A stretch of 64,000 bases of DNA from NCBI RefSeq assembly GCF_004337985.1, contig NC_043744.1, positions 2,268,408-2,332,407 on the forward strand, given 5' to 3'. Position numbers and translations under genes: made by a program. Source of the DNA: Pyricularia pennisetigena. Taxonomy: Eukaryota > Ascomycota > Sordariomycetes > Magnaporthales > Pyriculariaceae. Positions 10,715 to 22,485 of this stretch are shown here, piece by piece (position 1 is the stretch's first letter; the number at the start of each line of letters is the position of its first letter). The notes under the pieces were generated by a model, which saw only the letters and a list, made by a program, of their open reading frames with translations, did no database searches and was not told the DNA's origin.

Positions 10715-13156
10715 TCAGTAATCCTCAGCACTGCTGAAACCTCGCTCCTCCTCGTAGTCAGTTGCAAACTCATCACCAAATAACTCCCGGTCCTCTCTGT
10801 TTGACCCCATGTAACCGTCTGCCTCCTCGATCTCTTCGTCATCCTCATGAGCTCCAGCGCCCACCTCCTCGATGCCCCTTCCCAAAGTGTTGTTCCGTTG
10901 AACAGGCCCAACATTCTCGTGCCCAGCCTCGTCGTCTCGATTGGGCAGGTCAAACCTCACCGTTCGCTGCGGATTCGGAAAAGGGGACTTTGAGGTAGGG
11001 TCACCTGTTTTATCACGACTAAACTCATCCCGGTCCAAGAAGTAACCATCTTCATCCTCGCCATCCTCACCATCCTCGTCTCCTTCGCCCTCCTCGTCTC
11101 CTTCGCCCTCCTCGTCACCTTCATCATCCTCTTCATCGTCATCCTCATTGATCACATCCTCGACGGAACGAAGGGGAGTGTCCGGACCTCCATCCTCGGC
11201 CGAGTCTCCTGCAGGCATCTGACTCGGTGTTGTACCACCTGACAGGGTCGTGGCCTTGCCGAGGGCACTACTGCGCGCGTTGATCAACGGCACGCGGTAC
11301 GAGAAGCCATGGCTAGTCTTTTTACGTTTCCGAGACGCCGTGCTGAAGCGAGACTGCCCGTGGCCGCGGATGACGGCCATCTCCGCTTCCGTAAGCTTCA
11401 AATCAGGAAGCGGCACATTGACGTGGGCAAGACGCACGTTTGCTGCGCCTGAGACCGGCTGGCCCGATGCGGGGGTCGGCTCTGGAGTGCCATCGTCCAA
11501 AGCCAAAGCTGGAGTAAAATCTTGATCGGACAAAGTCCTGCCAAAAGCAATAGCCAGCATCTTGCACTTCATGATGGCACGAGCTTTAGCCCACAGACCA
11601 CGACGATACCATCCACTCCCGGATACCTCACATTCGGATCGGACCTGGGCGTTGGCAAAAATCTTGACCAGCAGGGGATCTGTAATGTCACAGACCTGCC
11701 AGACCTTCCCGTCGGTACAGAACGTTTGACCATCAAATATGTGGCTGTTCGCATCGTTCTCCCCATTCTTGGGACCGCCAGCGTTAAGGGTCGGTGCCCT
11801 CCGCCATTTGCGAGTCGAAGCCTCAGATCTGCGGACGGAAGCCCATTGCTGATCTGGATTACCTGCTTCGGCACGGCGGGTCTTGAACATCAAGGTTTGG
11901 TATATTCGGCATGCCGGGTCGGTGCGGGGATCAACACCATACCGAACCACAGCGTCACGCCACGGTCCACCTTTGAACTGATATGCAAAGAAGGGCATCG
12001 CATGCTTGATGATATTTTCACTGAACTCACCGGATCGCGCAGACGCTGCAAGACGATTTGTAAGTGAGCGCCGCGTCCAGATTGGCCGTTCCTCGAAGGC
12101 CAAGCTTAGTTCAGCTACAGCAGCAGCCATCTGTGGATCTTTGATGTTGGGACTCCGCGAGGGAGCGCTCGGAGCTGGATATGTATCGTGCGCAATAAAA
12201 TAGCCCGCATGGTTGGCGCGGGCGGTGAGGTTGATTGTAGTTGCGCCGCCCTCTCTGTGTACGGTGCGGACGTAGGGGTTTTGGGCGTAGTTGTAGTGGA
12301 AGGGCAAATTCATGTGACTGAAAACTGGTGGTGGCACGATTTCTACGTTTGGAGGATTGGCAGTTCCTGGCTCCATGGTGAATTTGCGCATTTGGGAGAC
12401 TGGAATTGGCCTGATGTTAGCAGTGAAGACATCCACGCCAGCAGCTCCATAGCTACATCTTTGAACTGACCGTCGCCAGGAAGGACCTTGTCTATGATGT
12501 TATTCATAAACGGAGCATTCACTGTCGAGTATTGATAGTCGACCAGACCTAAGTGTGCATATCTTATCAGTAACTGGCGGTGATACCTTGCGTGATGCCA
12601 GGGAGGCTATCTCACCTCTATATCGATGCGTGTTCCTGATAAGCCCCACGGCTTCGACCTTGTACTTGCCGATATTGTCCTGCAGCTTTCTCTGAAGTAT
12701 GTTGGGCTCATCAAGCCCTTTCTGTGACATAATGCGTGACCATCTCAACTCTCCAGAGATGCGCTGTGGCTCTGCTCCCTCAGCCCCTGGCTCGAGCCAA
12801 GGGCCGTCGCTACCTCTTTTCCGCTTCCTGCCAGTCCTGCGAGGCACTTCAATCTTGAGCAGTACATTATGTGATGGTGCATTGTGAGATATGATGGGCC
12901 GCACCACAGGATTATCGTAGCGGGGGTACAATGGCACCGATAATTGGGCACTTTCGTGATCAAGAACGGCGGCGAAGTTGAAGTTGCTGCCGAATGTCTT
13001 GATAGCCTTGTCGTGATCCTTGATCACCATGGGATGTTCAATAGCCGAGACAGTCCTGGTTGGGATGCGATAGACTGGTGCATGATCGCAACTAGAACGG
13101 GCCGAAGAGATGTTCAGGTCTCCAAGGACATCGTTGTCATCGTGACGTCGCATCAT
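10715..13156 (-). CDS. TFIIIC subunit of the Tfc1/Sfc1 (tau95, GTF3C5) family
   Basis: DNA-binding subunit of the RNA polymerase III factor TFIIIC, which recognises the A box of tRNA and 5S genes in the nucleus. Three exons, 13156-12616, 12548-12471 and 12399-10715, give 767 aa. The N-terminal domain shows AIEHPMVI and KTFGSNFNFAAVL. Splicing restores HRYRGLVDYQYSTVNAPF, typical of the family, and then LPGDVSQMRKFTMEPG. The C-terminal half has PPPVFSHMNLPFHYNYAQNP, RPIWTRRSLTNRL and MPFFAYQFKGGPWRDAVVRYGVDPR split across its DNA-binding domain. A long Asp/Glu stretch lies near the C-terminus. Introns of 67 and 71 nt have TACTGAT- and GCTAAC-like branch sites. Met1 and Met2 are both possible starts. 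Confidence 0.9.
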
Positions 13157-15944
13157 TATTGCTGAGGCAAACGATGAGTGACAATATGGGGTACTCAGGC
13201 TGTCTCTTGTAGCACCTAGTTGCAGAGACTAGTGAGCAGCCTGGGGGGTTCTCTCTCGTAAGGTCTCTTCCCTCCTTCCCTTATTTTCAAGTCTGATTGG
13301 ATCTTGCTCCTTCCATATAGGAATTTCCAGACCAATTCACAGATTGTAGACGCAGCCTGCCGATGCTGTATTGAATTGTTATGCACTCCAGCATCAGGCA
13401 TAGATGAGTACTAAGCCTCCAAAAAAGGCCTCATGCCTTGGGTAATGAACGGTATCTGCAGCTGGCGGTGATTTGTAGATTTACAAGGCAAGTATGGCTT
13501 AACTCTCCCCGCAGAAATCAATCCCAACTCATTCAAACCGGATCATATAGTTCGGGTATTGAGTCGGTACCTTGGGTAGGTATTTAATTCCGCTGAAAGC
13601 TGATACCTATCATCGATACCCGTTGTTGATGGTTCATTTCCGTGTTCAATCCTCGCGACGCAATAAGACACCTGCCAAAGTTCAGTTCGCAAAAAGTTGA
13701 GTCTCCGCAGCGGGCAAAGCCGATGTCACTGCATCATGTAGGTACCACTTAAGGCCTTAGTAAAACTGCACATGACACGGTAGAGTAAGGAAATGTGAAA
13801 ATTAAATTGACGGATGATGGGGCCTGAGATTGGCTTGTGCACGGACTCGTCGCATCTCCACATTGGATGCACACGGTGGCTATCTGAATTTGTTAGCAGT
13901 CGCCTTTAAACACCCGATTATTGCGTGGTAGGGTAGGTAGGGAGGTAGTCGACCTGGACTTTTTTTTTTGGTCAGTGGAAATATGGTTGACTGCCCACTT
14001 GGATTGACTTGGCTAGGCTGAGCTGGTTTGACTTGACTGCCTGCAGACTGGTGGTGACGATCTGTAACACAGCTACCGGTAGACACTGGGGATGCCCAAG
14101 GAGGACTTAAGACAATAAAACCTCAATCCACCCACCTCATCCGACCATACATACCTTTGACCTTGCTCTTCCCTAATCCAAGCGCGGCGCGTCGATTATA
14201 TTTTCCAGAAAACAGGGTCATACGACATCGGAGTCCGGCTCGTAACGTCCTCTCGCGACATTTCATCCCAACCGACCGACGAACGAGAGCGAAACACCGA
14301 ACGAACGACCGAGCTTCTGAAGGTGTCCTTGGTGTCCTTGGTGTCTACACTGGGTAACCACCTAACTACCCCTTGCCTGATTACATACCTACCTGCGTAT
14401 CTACCTTACCTCTCTAGGGAACCTTGGGAGCGGGCGAGGGAACAAAATACTCCTTGTGTCGTGCTGTAGCGCGTCCCAGTCTGGCAAGCCCGCTGCTCTC
14501 CGGCTCAAGAACCTTGCCCACGCCCCGTTTCACCGCCTCCTGGCTACAAAGTACCTACCTACCTTGGAACTTTCGGACCAATCGAGCAACAAACCAAGCA
14601 ACAACTTTGAAATTTCAAGAGTCGATATTGGCGTCCTGGGCGCAAGCTGTCAGCATTAAACCCGAGTCGAGCCAAGTCCCTGCGCAATTGCAAGGTTAGA
14701 TTGATTGATTTATTGAAGCCTCTGTCGGGCCCTGTTCAGTAAATCAAGTGCTGCTGCTGTACTCCGCGAATTACACCACACCGTGTGTAGTAGTGCGAGA
14801 CCCTGCCGAATGCCGCGTCCCGTTCGCCCTGCAACTCCCCGCAAACAAGCCCGGTTCAGCCACCACAATACGCCGCCCCTAACTGCGACAAGCAGCCTTC
14901 TCCTCACTCGCGGGCTTCAACCAGGAACCAAAAAAATAAAGCCCCCAACTCGTTGAGCACATACCTACGAGAGATACATCCCACAAAGCCAGAATTAGAT
15001 TCTACAGCACGCGTCAACTAAAGGTGTTTTTCTCCCTTTAAGCGTTTGGTCAACAGACCGTGCCAATGTTTTCGAAACTGAAGCGCGAGGTCGGTTTTTG
15101 TTTCTTATTTGTCGCCTGTTTTATTCCCCCAATCAATCTATCACCTTGCAACCCCTGCCTTGCGCTTGCGTGGTGATGAAGGAACGCTTTTTCCTCTTTC
15201 CCTCTCCTGCCCGTGTCTTGTCTCTTGCTCTCTTGGGCTGTGTGTACCGAGTCCCGGCCTCGACTTGCCACAACGAGCGACAGGCATATGTGCACACGTC
15301 CATCCACTCTATGACCCGTCGCCATATCTGGAGTTGCAGCACTTTGATCGATCTACCCCAAAACCCCCTTTCACCTCACCATTCATACCACCTACCCGAA
15401 ACCCAGCAAATCTCAGCCGCTTGGCAGCGTTGGTCCAATTTTCCGGAGCTGCGCCGATCCAATCTACCTACCACCTTGCCTACCTACCTGCCTTCCCTGC
15501 CGACTGCCTACCTACTCTACCTTAATGCCTGTTCAGCCAGTCCCCTCCCATGCAAAGTCATAGCGTCCTCCAATTGGACCACAACCCGGCGCTTCCCACC
15601 AGTCTTACCTTGCCCAAACTGCCCCTCCCACCGCCCCGACATCTCAGCTCGACCGCGTCTGTGGTGTCGTCCTCAATCAAGTGAGCCAGCGTTGTTCTCA
15701 TACAACTTGAGCCGCGACAAGAAGGACATCAAAACACTTTTAACGCTCGCCTTATTTATCCTAATTGCATCTACTGCCAGCCGCTTTCCTCGCCACCTTT
15801 GATAAAAAATTGCATCGTTTTGTGATTGCGGCTGTTGTTTTGCCCGTGTGCTGCTGCCTCCCTACACCCCGCTTTGACGACAACACGAGTTGCGCTCATT
15901 GCGGTTTTGAATCTGCCAAGCTCCGGACATTGTCGCTTCTCAGG
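13157..15944. other. 2.8-kb divergent intergenic region with pyrimidine-rich leader
   Basis: Lies between the 5' ends of the TFIIIC gene (-) and the PP2A B56 gene (+). The stretch 14100-15900 is rich in C/T and in TACCTACC repeats (for example 14380-14420 and 15460-15520). It probably includes a long 5' leader of the B56 transcript. Overlapping open frames at 15098-15802 look like composition artefacts. A candidate alternative first exon starts at 15067. Confidence 0.5.
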
Positions 15945-18340
15945 ATGAGGCGGTTCAGCCAGAAAGTTGTCAGTAGCAGCTTGTGGACTTTGTTTTGACC
16001 CGACCTGCGCATTCAGATCATGGACGCATTGAAGCATTTGTTGGGCGACAAACTGCCATTGGCGAGCCTCATACTAACTCTGATGTTTACCTGCAGCTCT
16101 CGCGAGGCAAGGACCCGAACAAGTCTTCCAAGAAGAATAAGGACTCCAAGGACGGCGCATCCTCGCCGCAAACCGCCGGTTCCTCGAGGGACGGCTCTAA
16201 CCAGAGTCCCGTCCTCACCCCGTCGTCATCGAGCTCGACCCTGAATGACATCCGCAACAAGCCTCTCCCGCCCAACAATGCAAGCCCACATAGTACAGAG
16301 GGCGCATCCCCTTCCGGTCAGCCACCGATGACCCAAAACCAAGGAGGCAGTGATAGGTTCGGGCTAATGGGAGGATCATCGCCAGCGTCGAACGGTGGAA
16401 GTACGCCTGTCCGGCACGGACAACTGCCGCCTACCGTAATAATCAGCCCGAGCGGCGCGCCGGTATGTTGCCTTGGCCCGGGTTAGGTTCTGTTCGTATA
16501 CCTCTAGTTGTTCGTGTCACTAACAAAAAAAAAAATGTCTTGTAGCACGTACCCCCACCTGGTGCCGCCGAAACGATGCCTCATGATCTTGCTCCCCCCA
16601 AAGCTGGACAAAAGTCTCTCATGTTCGACCGACTCCAACAGACCCCTAAAGATGTACCGGAGGGCCTGCGGACGCCCAAGCGACAGCATTCGTCTCGTTT
16701 TGACATCTCGGCACATCGCGAGCTGGAAAAGCTCCCCGGTTTCCACGAGGTGCCCCCGCAGCGCAGACAAGATCTCTTTATGCAAAAGATCGACCAATGC
16801 AATGTCATTTTTGACTTCAACGACGCTGCTGGCGATATCAAGCCCAAGGAGATCAAGCGCCTTGCGCTGCACGAACTACTCGATTACGTAGCGAACAACC
16901 GACAAGTCATCACAGAGCCGATGTATCCCAAGGTCGTCGAAATGTTTGCCAAGAATCTTTTCCGTCAGATTCCTCCGCCGATCAATCCCCAGGGTGAAGC
17001 GTTCGACCCGGAAGAAGACGAGCCCGTACTCGAGCCTGCATGGCCGCACATTCAGGTCGTGTACGAATTCTTCCTAAGGTTCATCGAAAGCCAAGATTTC
17101 AACACCAACATCGCAAAGGCCTACATCGATCACAGTTTTGTGCTGCAGCTTCTCGAACTTTTCGACTCGGAGGATCCTCGCGAACGTGACTTTTTGAAGA
17201 CAACGCTGCATAGGATCTACGGCAAGTTCCTCAACCTGAGAAGCTTCATTCGAAGATCTATCAACAACGTCTTCTTCCAATTCACCTATGAGACGGAGAG
17301 GTTCAATGGTATTGCAGAACTTCTTGAGATTCTCGGATCTATTATCAACGGATTCGCGCTTCCTTTGAAGGAGGAGCACAAGCTTTTCCTAACGAGGGTA
17401 CTGATACCCCTACACAAGGTGAAAAGCTTGAGCATGTACCACCCGCAGCTGGCCTATTGCATTGTTCAATTCCTGGAGAAAGATGCTTCTCTTACAGAAG
17501 AGGTATGTTATGTTTGCCACGGTTATCTGGTTTTGTCTTGTTCCCCCATCCCCTCTCCCCAACGTCATTGTCTTTCCAGATTTCTGACTATTCCCAATCC
17601 AGGTGGTGCTTGGCTTGCTGCGATACTGGCCCAAGGTCAATAGTACAAAGGAAGTCATGTTCCTCAACGAGGTTGAGGACATTTTCGAGGTGATGGACCC
17701 TGCAGAGTTTGCAAAAGTTCAGGAGCCCCTCTTCCATCAGCTAGCAAAGTCGGTGGCCAGCCCGCACTTTCAAGTTGCGGAGAGGGCACTGTACTTCTGG
17801 AACAACGAATACTTTTGCAACCTCGTCAGTGACAATGTTGAGATCATTCTGCCAATCATGTTTGCTCCTTTGTATGAGAATTCTAAGGGGCACTGGAACA
17901 GGTAAGAGCAAGGCCAACCGTTTTTACAGTCTTTTGATCAACGATCGGGCCTGATATTGACATTGGTGACTAGGACCATTCATGGCATGGTTTACAACGC
18001 CATGAAGCTATTCATGGAGATAAATCCTCAGCTCTTCGACGACTGCTCTCATGAGTACACTGAACAGCAGAACAGTGCGGCAGCTAGGGAGGCCATGCGT
18101 GAGCGGAAGTGGGCAGCAATCGCAGAACAGGCCAACAAGAGAAAGGCAAACGGCTCCGGCGAGCCATCTGGCCCTCCTACCAGACTTACCCAGAACCCGA
18201 TGCCTAGACTAGACGAGGTTGATCACTCGGACGATAACCAAAAGCGGCTAGACTCTTTGAAGTTACAGGATGGTGAACGTCGGCGCCCAGGCATGCATGA
18301 CAGACAGAGCTCTGTGGGCTCGAATCGGAGTCAGCGATGA
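15945..18340 (+). CDS. PP2A regulatory subunit B' (B56/Rts1 family)
   Basis: Substrate-targeting B56 subunit of protein phosphatase 2A. Five exons (15945-15968, 16097-16462, 16546-17502, 17603-17901, 17974-18340) give 670 aa. A Ser/Pro-rich low-complexity N-terminus is followed by the B56 HEAT-like domain from about residue 165 to 560. Visible signatures are [57 protein letters not shown] (split), [11 protein letters not shown] and YFWNNEYF. The C-terminus is charged ([13 protein letters not shown]) and low in complexity. The 8-codon first exon MRRFSQKV is chosen because of its GTCAGT donor, a TACTAAC branch and a phase-0 join to [13 protein letters not shown]; a second first exon at 15067 would also work. 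The domain call is certain, the N-terminus is not. Confidence 0.9.
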
Positions 18341-19159
18341 GAGTGCTTGACATCTACCATCCTTACATTGCGCGCTCTGGAGGCTCGCCAAAGATACTTC
18401 CATACCGCATATTCCTCCGCCTTGGACCTGATTATCCTTAATAGACAGCTTTCACTTCTCTTTCTTACATGTTCTTCCACTTTTGGTTTCTCGGATTCGT
18501 GGGTGCCTCGACTTCTGAGGCAAGATTTCGGGCGGAAGGGATAACCCCCCTTTGTTTGGCTTTATGTACTTGGCGGTGGGGAAGGTAAAAGACTTCCGAC
18601 GCATACCCAAAATCGTCATCATTGTTGAAGGAGTACAGCTTTATCTTTTCTTCTTTTTAGGCGCTGGCTCAGTTGCAGGGCTGTGCAAGAAACAGAAATG
18701 GGGTCAGAGGTAGCTAGACGCCCCCATGGGCTCGCCAGGAATGAATTGGCCCTAAGTGCTTGCGTTGTCGTGGAAAACAAAAGACACCTTTCATCTATTT
18801 TGGCCATGGATCACATGGCCGAACGAGCCCATTTTAGTTTGAAATGTCTTTAAAAGGAACATTGATATTGCTGCTCATACAGCTTGGTAGTTTTGAAAAG
18901 TCATACATGGCATGGAAAGCAACAATTGTGCTCATCGCGAAACGCAATTCGAATCAAGGAATCACCCTAACTAGACGGAGCATCATCTCTCAGAACATCC
19001 TTTGTCGGCTTAGAAGAGGGGAAAAAAAAAAGAAGAGAGGGTGGGGATGGCTCGAGCCAATGTCGGAGACTACAAAACTAATTCAAGTTCTTTTTCAATG
19101 AGACGAAAATCCATGTTCTCTGCTGTCTTTTGATAATAAGAGTTTTTTTATTCAAGACG
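18341..19159. other. Convergent intergenic spacer
   Basis: 819 nt between the 3' ends of the B56 gene (+) and the CID gene (-). It presumably holds both 3' UTRs. I see no gene. Confidence 0.55.
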
Positions 19160-21111
19160 CTACCAACCACGACCGCCTCTGTTCTGACTATAACCGCCCC
19201 TACCCCTGAAGCCTCCATTGTTATTTGCCCCGCCGCGACCGTGATTCTGGTAGCCAATGCCCGGCTGTTGGTTGGGATATGGTTGTTGTTGATGATGTGG
19301 CATAGGTGCCCCACCCCACGCCCAGGCCTGTTGCTGCTGCTGCTGATTATGCATGCCGAACTGGGGTTGCGGTGGCGGCGGTGGCCATAAGCCAGGAAAA
19401 CCAGGCATCTGAGGGGGCCCTGAGCCCTGTACCTGCATGCCTCCATAGCCCTGATGCAGCTGGGGCATTGGCATTGGCATACCGGGCATTGGAGGGAATT
19501 GCATAGGTATCAGCGGAGGTGGAAACGGAGGAACTGCCATGTTGCTATAGTTTCCTGACGCAGGTCCTGTAGGCGGCGGCGGCGGCGGCGGAGGAAGTGC
19601 AGGGGCGTTTGCGGGCGGTGGGGAGTATCCTGGCGAAGGCGATCTACGAGGACCGTCGTGAGATCTTTGGCGAGGGTCTCTGCTCCTTGATCGTGATGGC
19701 GAATAGCTACGCGATCGGCGGCGGGACCTCTCTGAGGAATAACCACGATTGTGATTACTATGCCCACCTTTGGAGTGGCTTCGGCTGCGAGACTGACTGA
19801 CACGACGGCGCTTGAAATTCTGCGTGGAAGTGCTTCTTGAACGACTGCTTCGGCTCCTGCTCCGGTCTCTACCGCGACTCAGACTTCTGGAATTGCGGGA
19901 AGATTGTGACCTGCTCCTTGAGCTGGGATTGTGTGATTTCCGACCTTGCCTCCGAGCCTTCATCTTCTTGCAAAAAGCACGTGACCAGCCATAATAGGTT
20001 TCGCCGTCCAGCACTTCACCCGTGATCTCATCCAGTTCCACGCGCTCGCCCATCTGATCTATGTCCACGGGCGGGTACTCTCCTGGGGTGTTGTCATCTG
20101 CGAGGCGCACGTCCTTGCCATAGATGCGATCCACACGAGCCAGCAGGCGGCTAACGGCGTCGACCAAGCCCTTGTCGGCAGGCCCGGAAGCCAACTGTAA
20201 AGGCTTGATCAGGGCAGGATTCATCGGACGGGTCGAATTGGGCTCCAACACTGGGAGCCAATTTCCAGCAGGGAGATCGTACCAGGCCGTAGAGGGGTCG
20301 CCGTGTGTTGCTGGCATGATGAAAGGTGCCTCCTTGGAGATCTTCTTGGTCGAGTCGCGGCCAGTGTCAGTGTTCGGTGCATCGCAAGATGTTTCCGGGG
20401 CCGCCTCCTGTCCGCTTGCAATTGCATCGCGCAGCTGGTTCGAGAGCTCAGGATCTCGGAAGTAGTTCTGATTATTCCAAAGGTTGACAAGCTCATTTAG
20501 TTTCTTGATATGTTTGGGCGCATTGGGAAAGGAAGCAGCGCTTTTGAACAGGGCGGACAAGCTAGGTTCGATGACACAGACGAACGTATCGTCATGCTGT
20601 CGTTTCCGCGTGTGGTGTAGCACGTCGTTGATGATATAAAGGACGTGTAACCGCTGCCGCTTGATTGACGGCTTCTTCGCCACCGTACTGGCATCGGATG
20701 CTATTGGCGTTGACGTGCTGAGCGAGTCGACCAAGGCGACAAGGTATTTCCCCAGGGCAGCCATGCGGCCTGTCGAAGTTGCTAGGTTGCTTAGAATCCA
20801 TTGCTTGCATTTCTGTTTGTGGCGGCGACGAAGAGCACAGAGAACGTCAACTTTTAGCTGCAGCTCCCTTTCACCAAGGTAGATCGTCGGGGGGAACAGG
20901 ACTTTGTTCAAGTCCCTCCCCCCACTTTGTGTGCATGTGTGTAGTTCCAAACCTGAACATTGGCTGGCGAACACCTCGTGATGGCCGTATTGAGAAGCGT
21001 ATGGAAGTGCTCGATCTCGTCTCGCGAGCAACTCGTGGGGTCTGGCCGCAGGAGAACGGCCGAGAAGGACGCCTTCGCTATGACAAGCTGCGGCGACGCC
21101 ATGTTGGGCAT
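19160..21111 (-). CDS. CID (RPR) domain, RS- and proline-rich protein, CHERP-like
   Basis: Likely nuclear RNA-processing factor. Two exons, 21111-20953 and 20812-19160, separated by a 140-nt intron, give 603 aa. The join gives SPANVQKCKQWILSNL, which is characteristic of the CID/RPR domain (about residues 30-185, with LHVLYIINDVLHH and LVNLWNNQNYF). This domain usually reads the RNA polymerase II CTD. It is followed by a conserved WYDLPAGNW module and then an Arg/Ser-rich region (about residues 370-470). The C-terminus is rich in proline and glutamine (PPPPPPPPTGP, QQQQQQ) and ends in RGG-type repeats (FRGRGGYSQNRGGRGW). Domain order resembles CHERP-like proteins of fungi, but no SWAP domain is visible. 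Met1 and Met4 are both possible starts. Confidence 0.85.
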
Positions 21112-21894
21112 GGACCTGCGTCGGCCTGTGGTTGTAGTGTCTTGGCGTATCCTATCTTTGGTGGTTTGCGACAGGCACTGTCAAATAAAAAGAATCGTCC
21201 TCTCAAATTGTGGTTATTTCGTCGGGTACTAGATGCGATTGTGAAACTTGAAAGCTCGATAATTGGACTGATTGGTGTGATTGATTGATGATGCGCGGAT
21301 TGTGAGGCTGTCTTCAGAATTCAGACACGCGCAACGACCCTAGCCACACGCTAGAGACACTTAGTTGTGGGGCTTATGCGCCAAGCCAAGGGTTTTGAAG
21401 CTAAGCTACAAGCTACATACAGACAAGTTACTGTCTCCGATTCTACTCAAAAGCATGCCGAAACTGAGGACATGGAAGCAAATAGACATTGAGATTTCAT
21501 AAAGGGACAGAGGCTTGTTTTGAAACCATTGGTGACTGCCTAACGTCGCACTCTGTCATGATAATCGATTATTGACATATAATACATGTTTTACTATCTC
21601 GGCAAGACGCGGATATCCATCCGTTTGATCTGTATTGAGAGATATGTCGCAGCACTTGTTGATCGCAAATACCTCTGATGCGAGGGGAGACTTCCAACTT
21701 GCATTACACCCACATATTATACAACCACTTCCTCTCCTTTCGTTTTAGTTCCGTTTGGAAAGTTCAAATCGCGCAAAACATAACTGTTATGGGCAAAGAC
21801 CAGCTGTTACCGCTAGGTCAAATGAACATGGTATCCGAACCGTATATCTTCTGAATGCATCGCCTTATTCATGCAAAGAGAGATCCTCATACTT
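21112..21894. other. Intergenic, no gene seen
   Basis: 783 nt between the CID gene 5' end and the 3' end of the small membrane protein gene, both on the minus strand. It presumably contains the CID promoter. Nothing else is recognised. Confidence 0.55.
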
Positions 21895-22485
21895 TCACGA
21901 AAACCTATCCCCTTTTATACTCCTAAACGGCTGACTAGCTTCGTATTTGCTCTTCTCCACTACCCTCTCCCCTTCGGTGGTTGGCGCATGTCTCGTCGGC
22001 GCTGGATCGGAGTTCGATTCTTGACTAGGCGAGCCAGCCGTATCTGTCCTCGGCGGCGCGCTGTGGGATTCGTTCGACGAAGGCTTAAGGTTGTTGATGT
22101 TGTCAGAATGCTCAAGCGACTCGATCATGGCACGCTTGCGCTTCTGCTCGTCCCAACGGGCCTGGCGATCGGCGTTGATGCTGCGCTTTGCGAATACATA
22201 TGCTCCACCGCCAGCTTAATTTGTTTTGGTTTCTGATTAGAACATGCGCGAGAGAAAATCGAGCTCAAATGGTTGTGTACAGTGCTCGCTTACCAAGACA
22301 CAAAGCTCCCCAGCCGGCCCTGAGAGGATACAGCAATCGAGTCAGTCGCGAGTATCATGGAAGAAGAGTTCGTTCGAGACAGTTATCTATACCAGAAAGA
22401 CTTGACCTGCATTAGGACCGCCGTACGTGGTTAGTAACAAGATTTCATTCGGCAATAGAGTGGCGACTTAACTTACGGTATTCAT
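21895..22485 (-). CDS. Small single-span membrane protein (DUF4748-like), tiny exons
   Basis: A 122-aa protein reconstructed from four exons: 22485-22477 (9 nt), 22406-22393 (14 nt), 22319-22294 (26 nt) and 22214-21895. Introns of 70, 73 and 79 nt carry GTAAGT, GTATAG and GTAAGC donors and TACTAAC, CTGAC and CTAAT branch sites. The joined N-terminus is MNTVKSFWAGWGALCLAGGG, continuing with AYVFAKRSINADRQARWDEQK: one short hydrophobic span followed by a basic helix. This resembles small fungal mitochondrial-type proteins, possibly the DUF4748 family; I am confident of the gene model but not of the name. The C-terminal ~75 residues are polar, acidic and apparently disordered. Function unknown; a mitochondrial membrane location is an inference. 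Confidence 0.75.

Noticed and set aside
15098..15802. 234-codon and 138-codon overlapping open frames in the B56 leader
   Set aside because: They arise from pyrimidine-rich, stop-poor DNA; no domain or splice-linked exon is seen.
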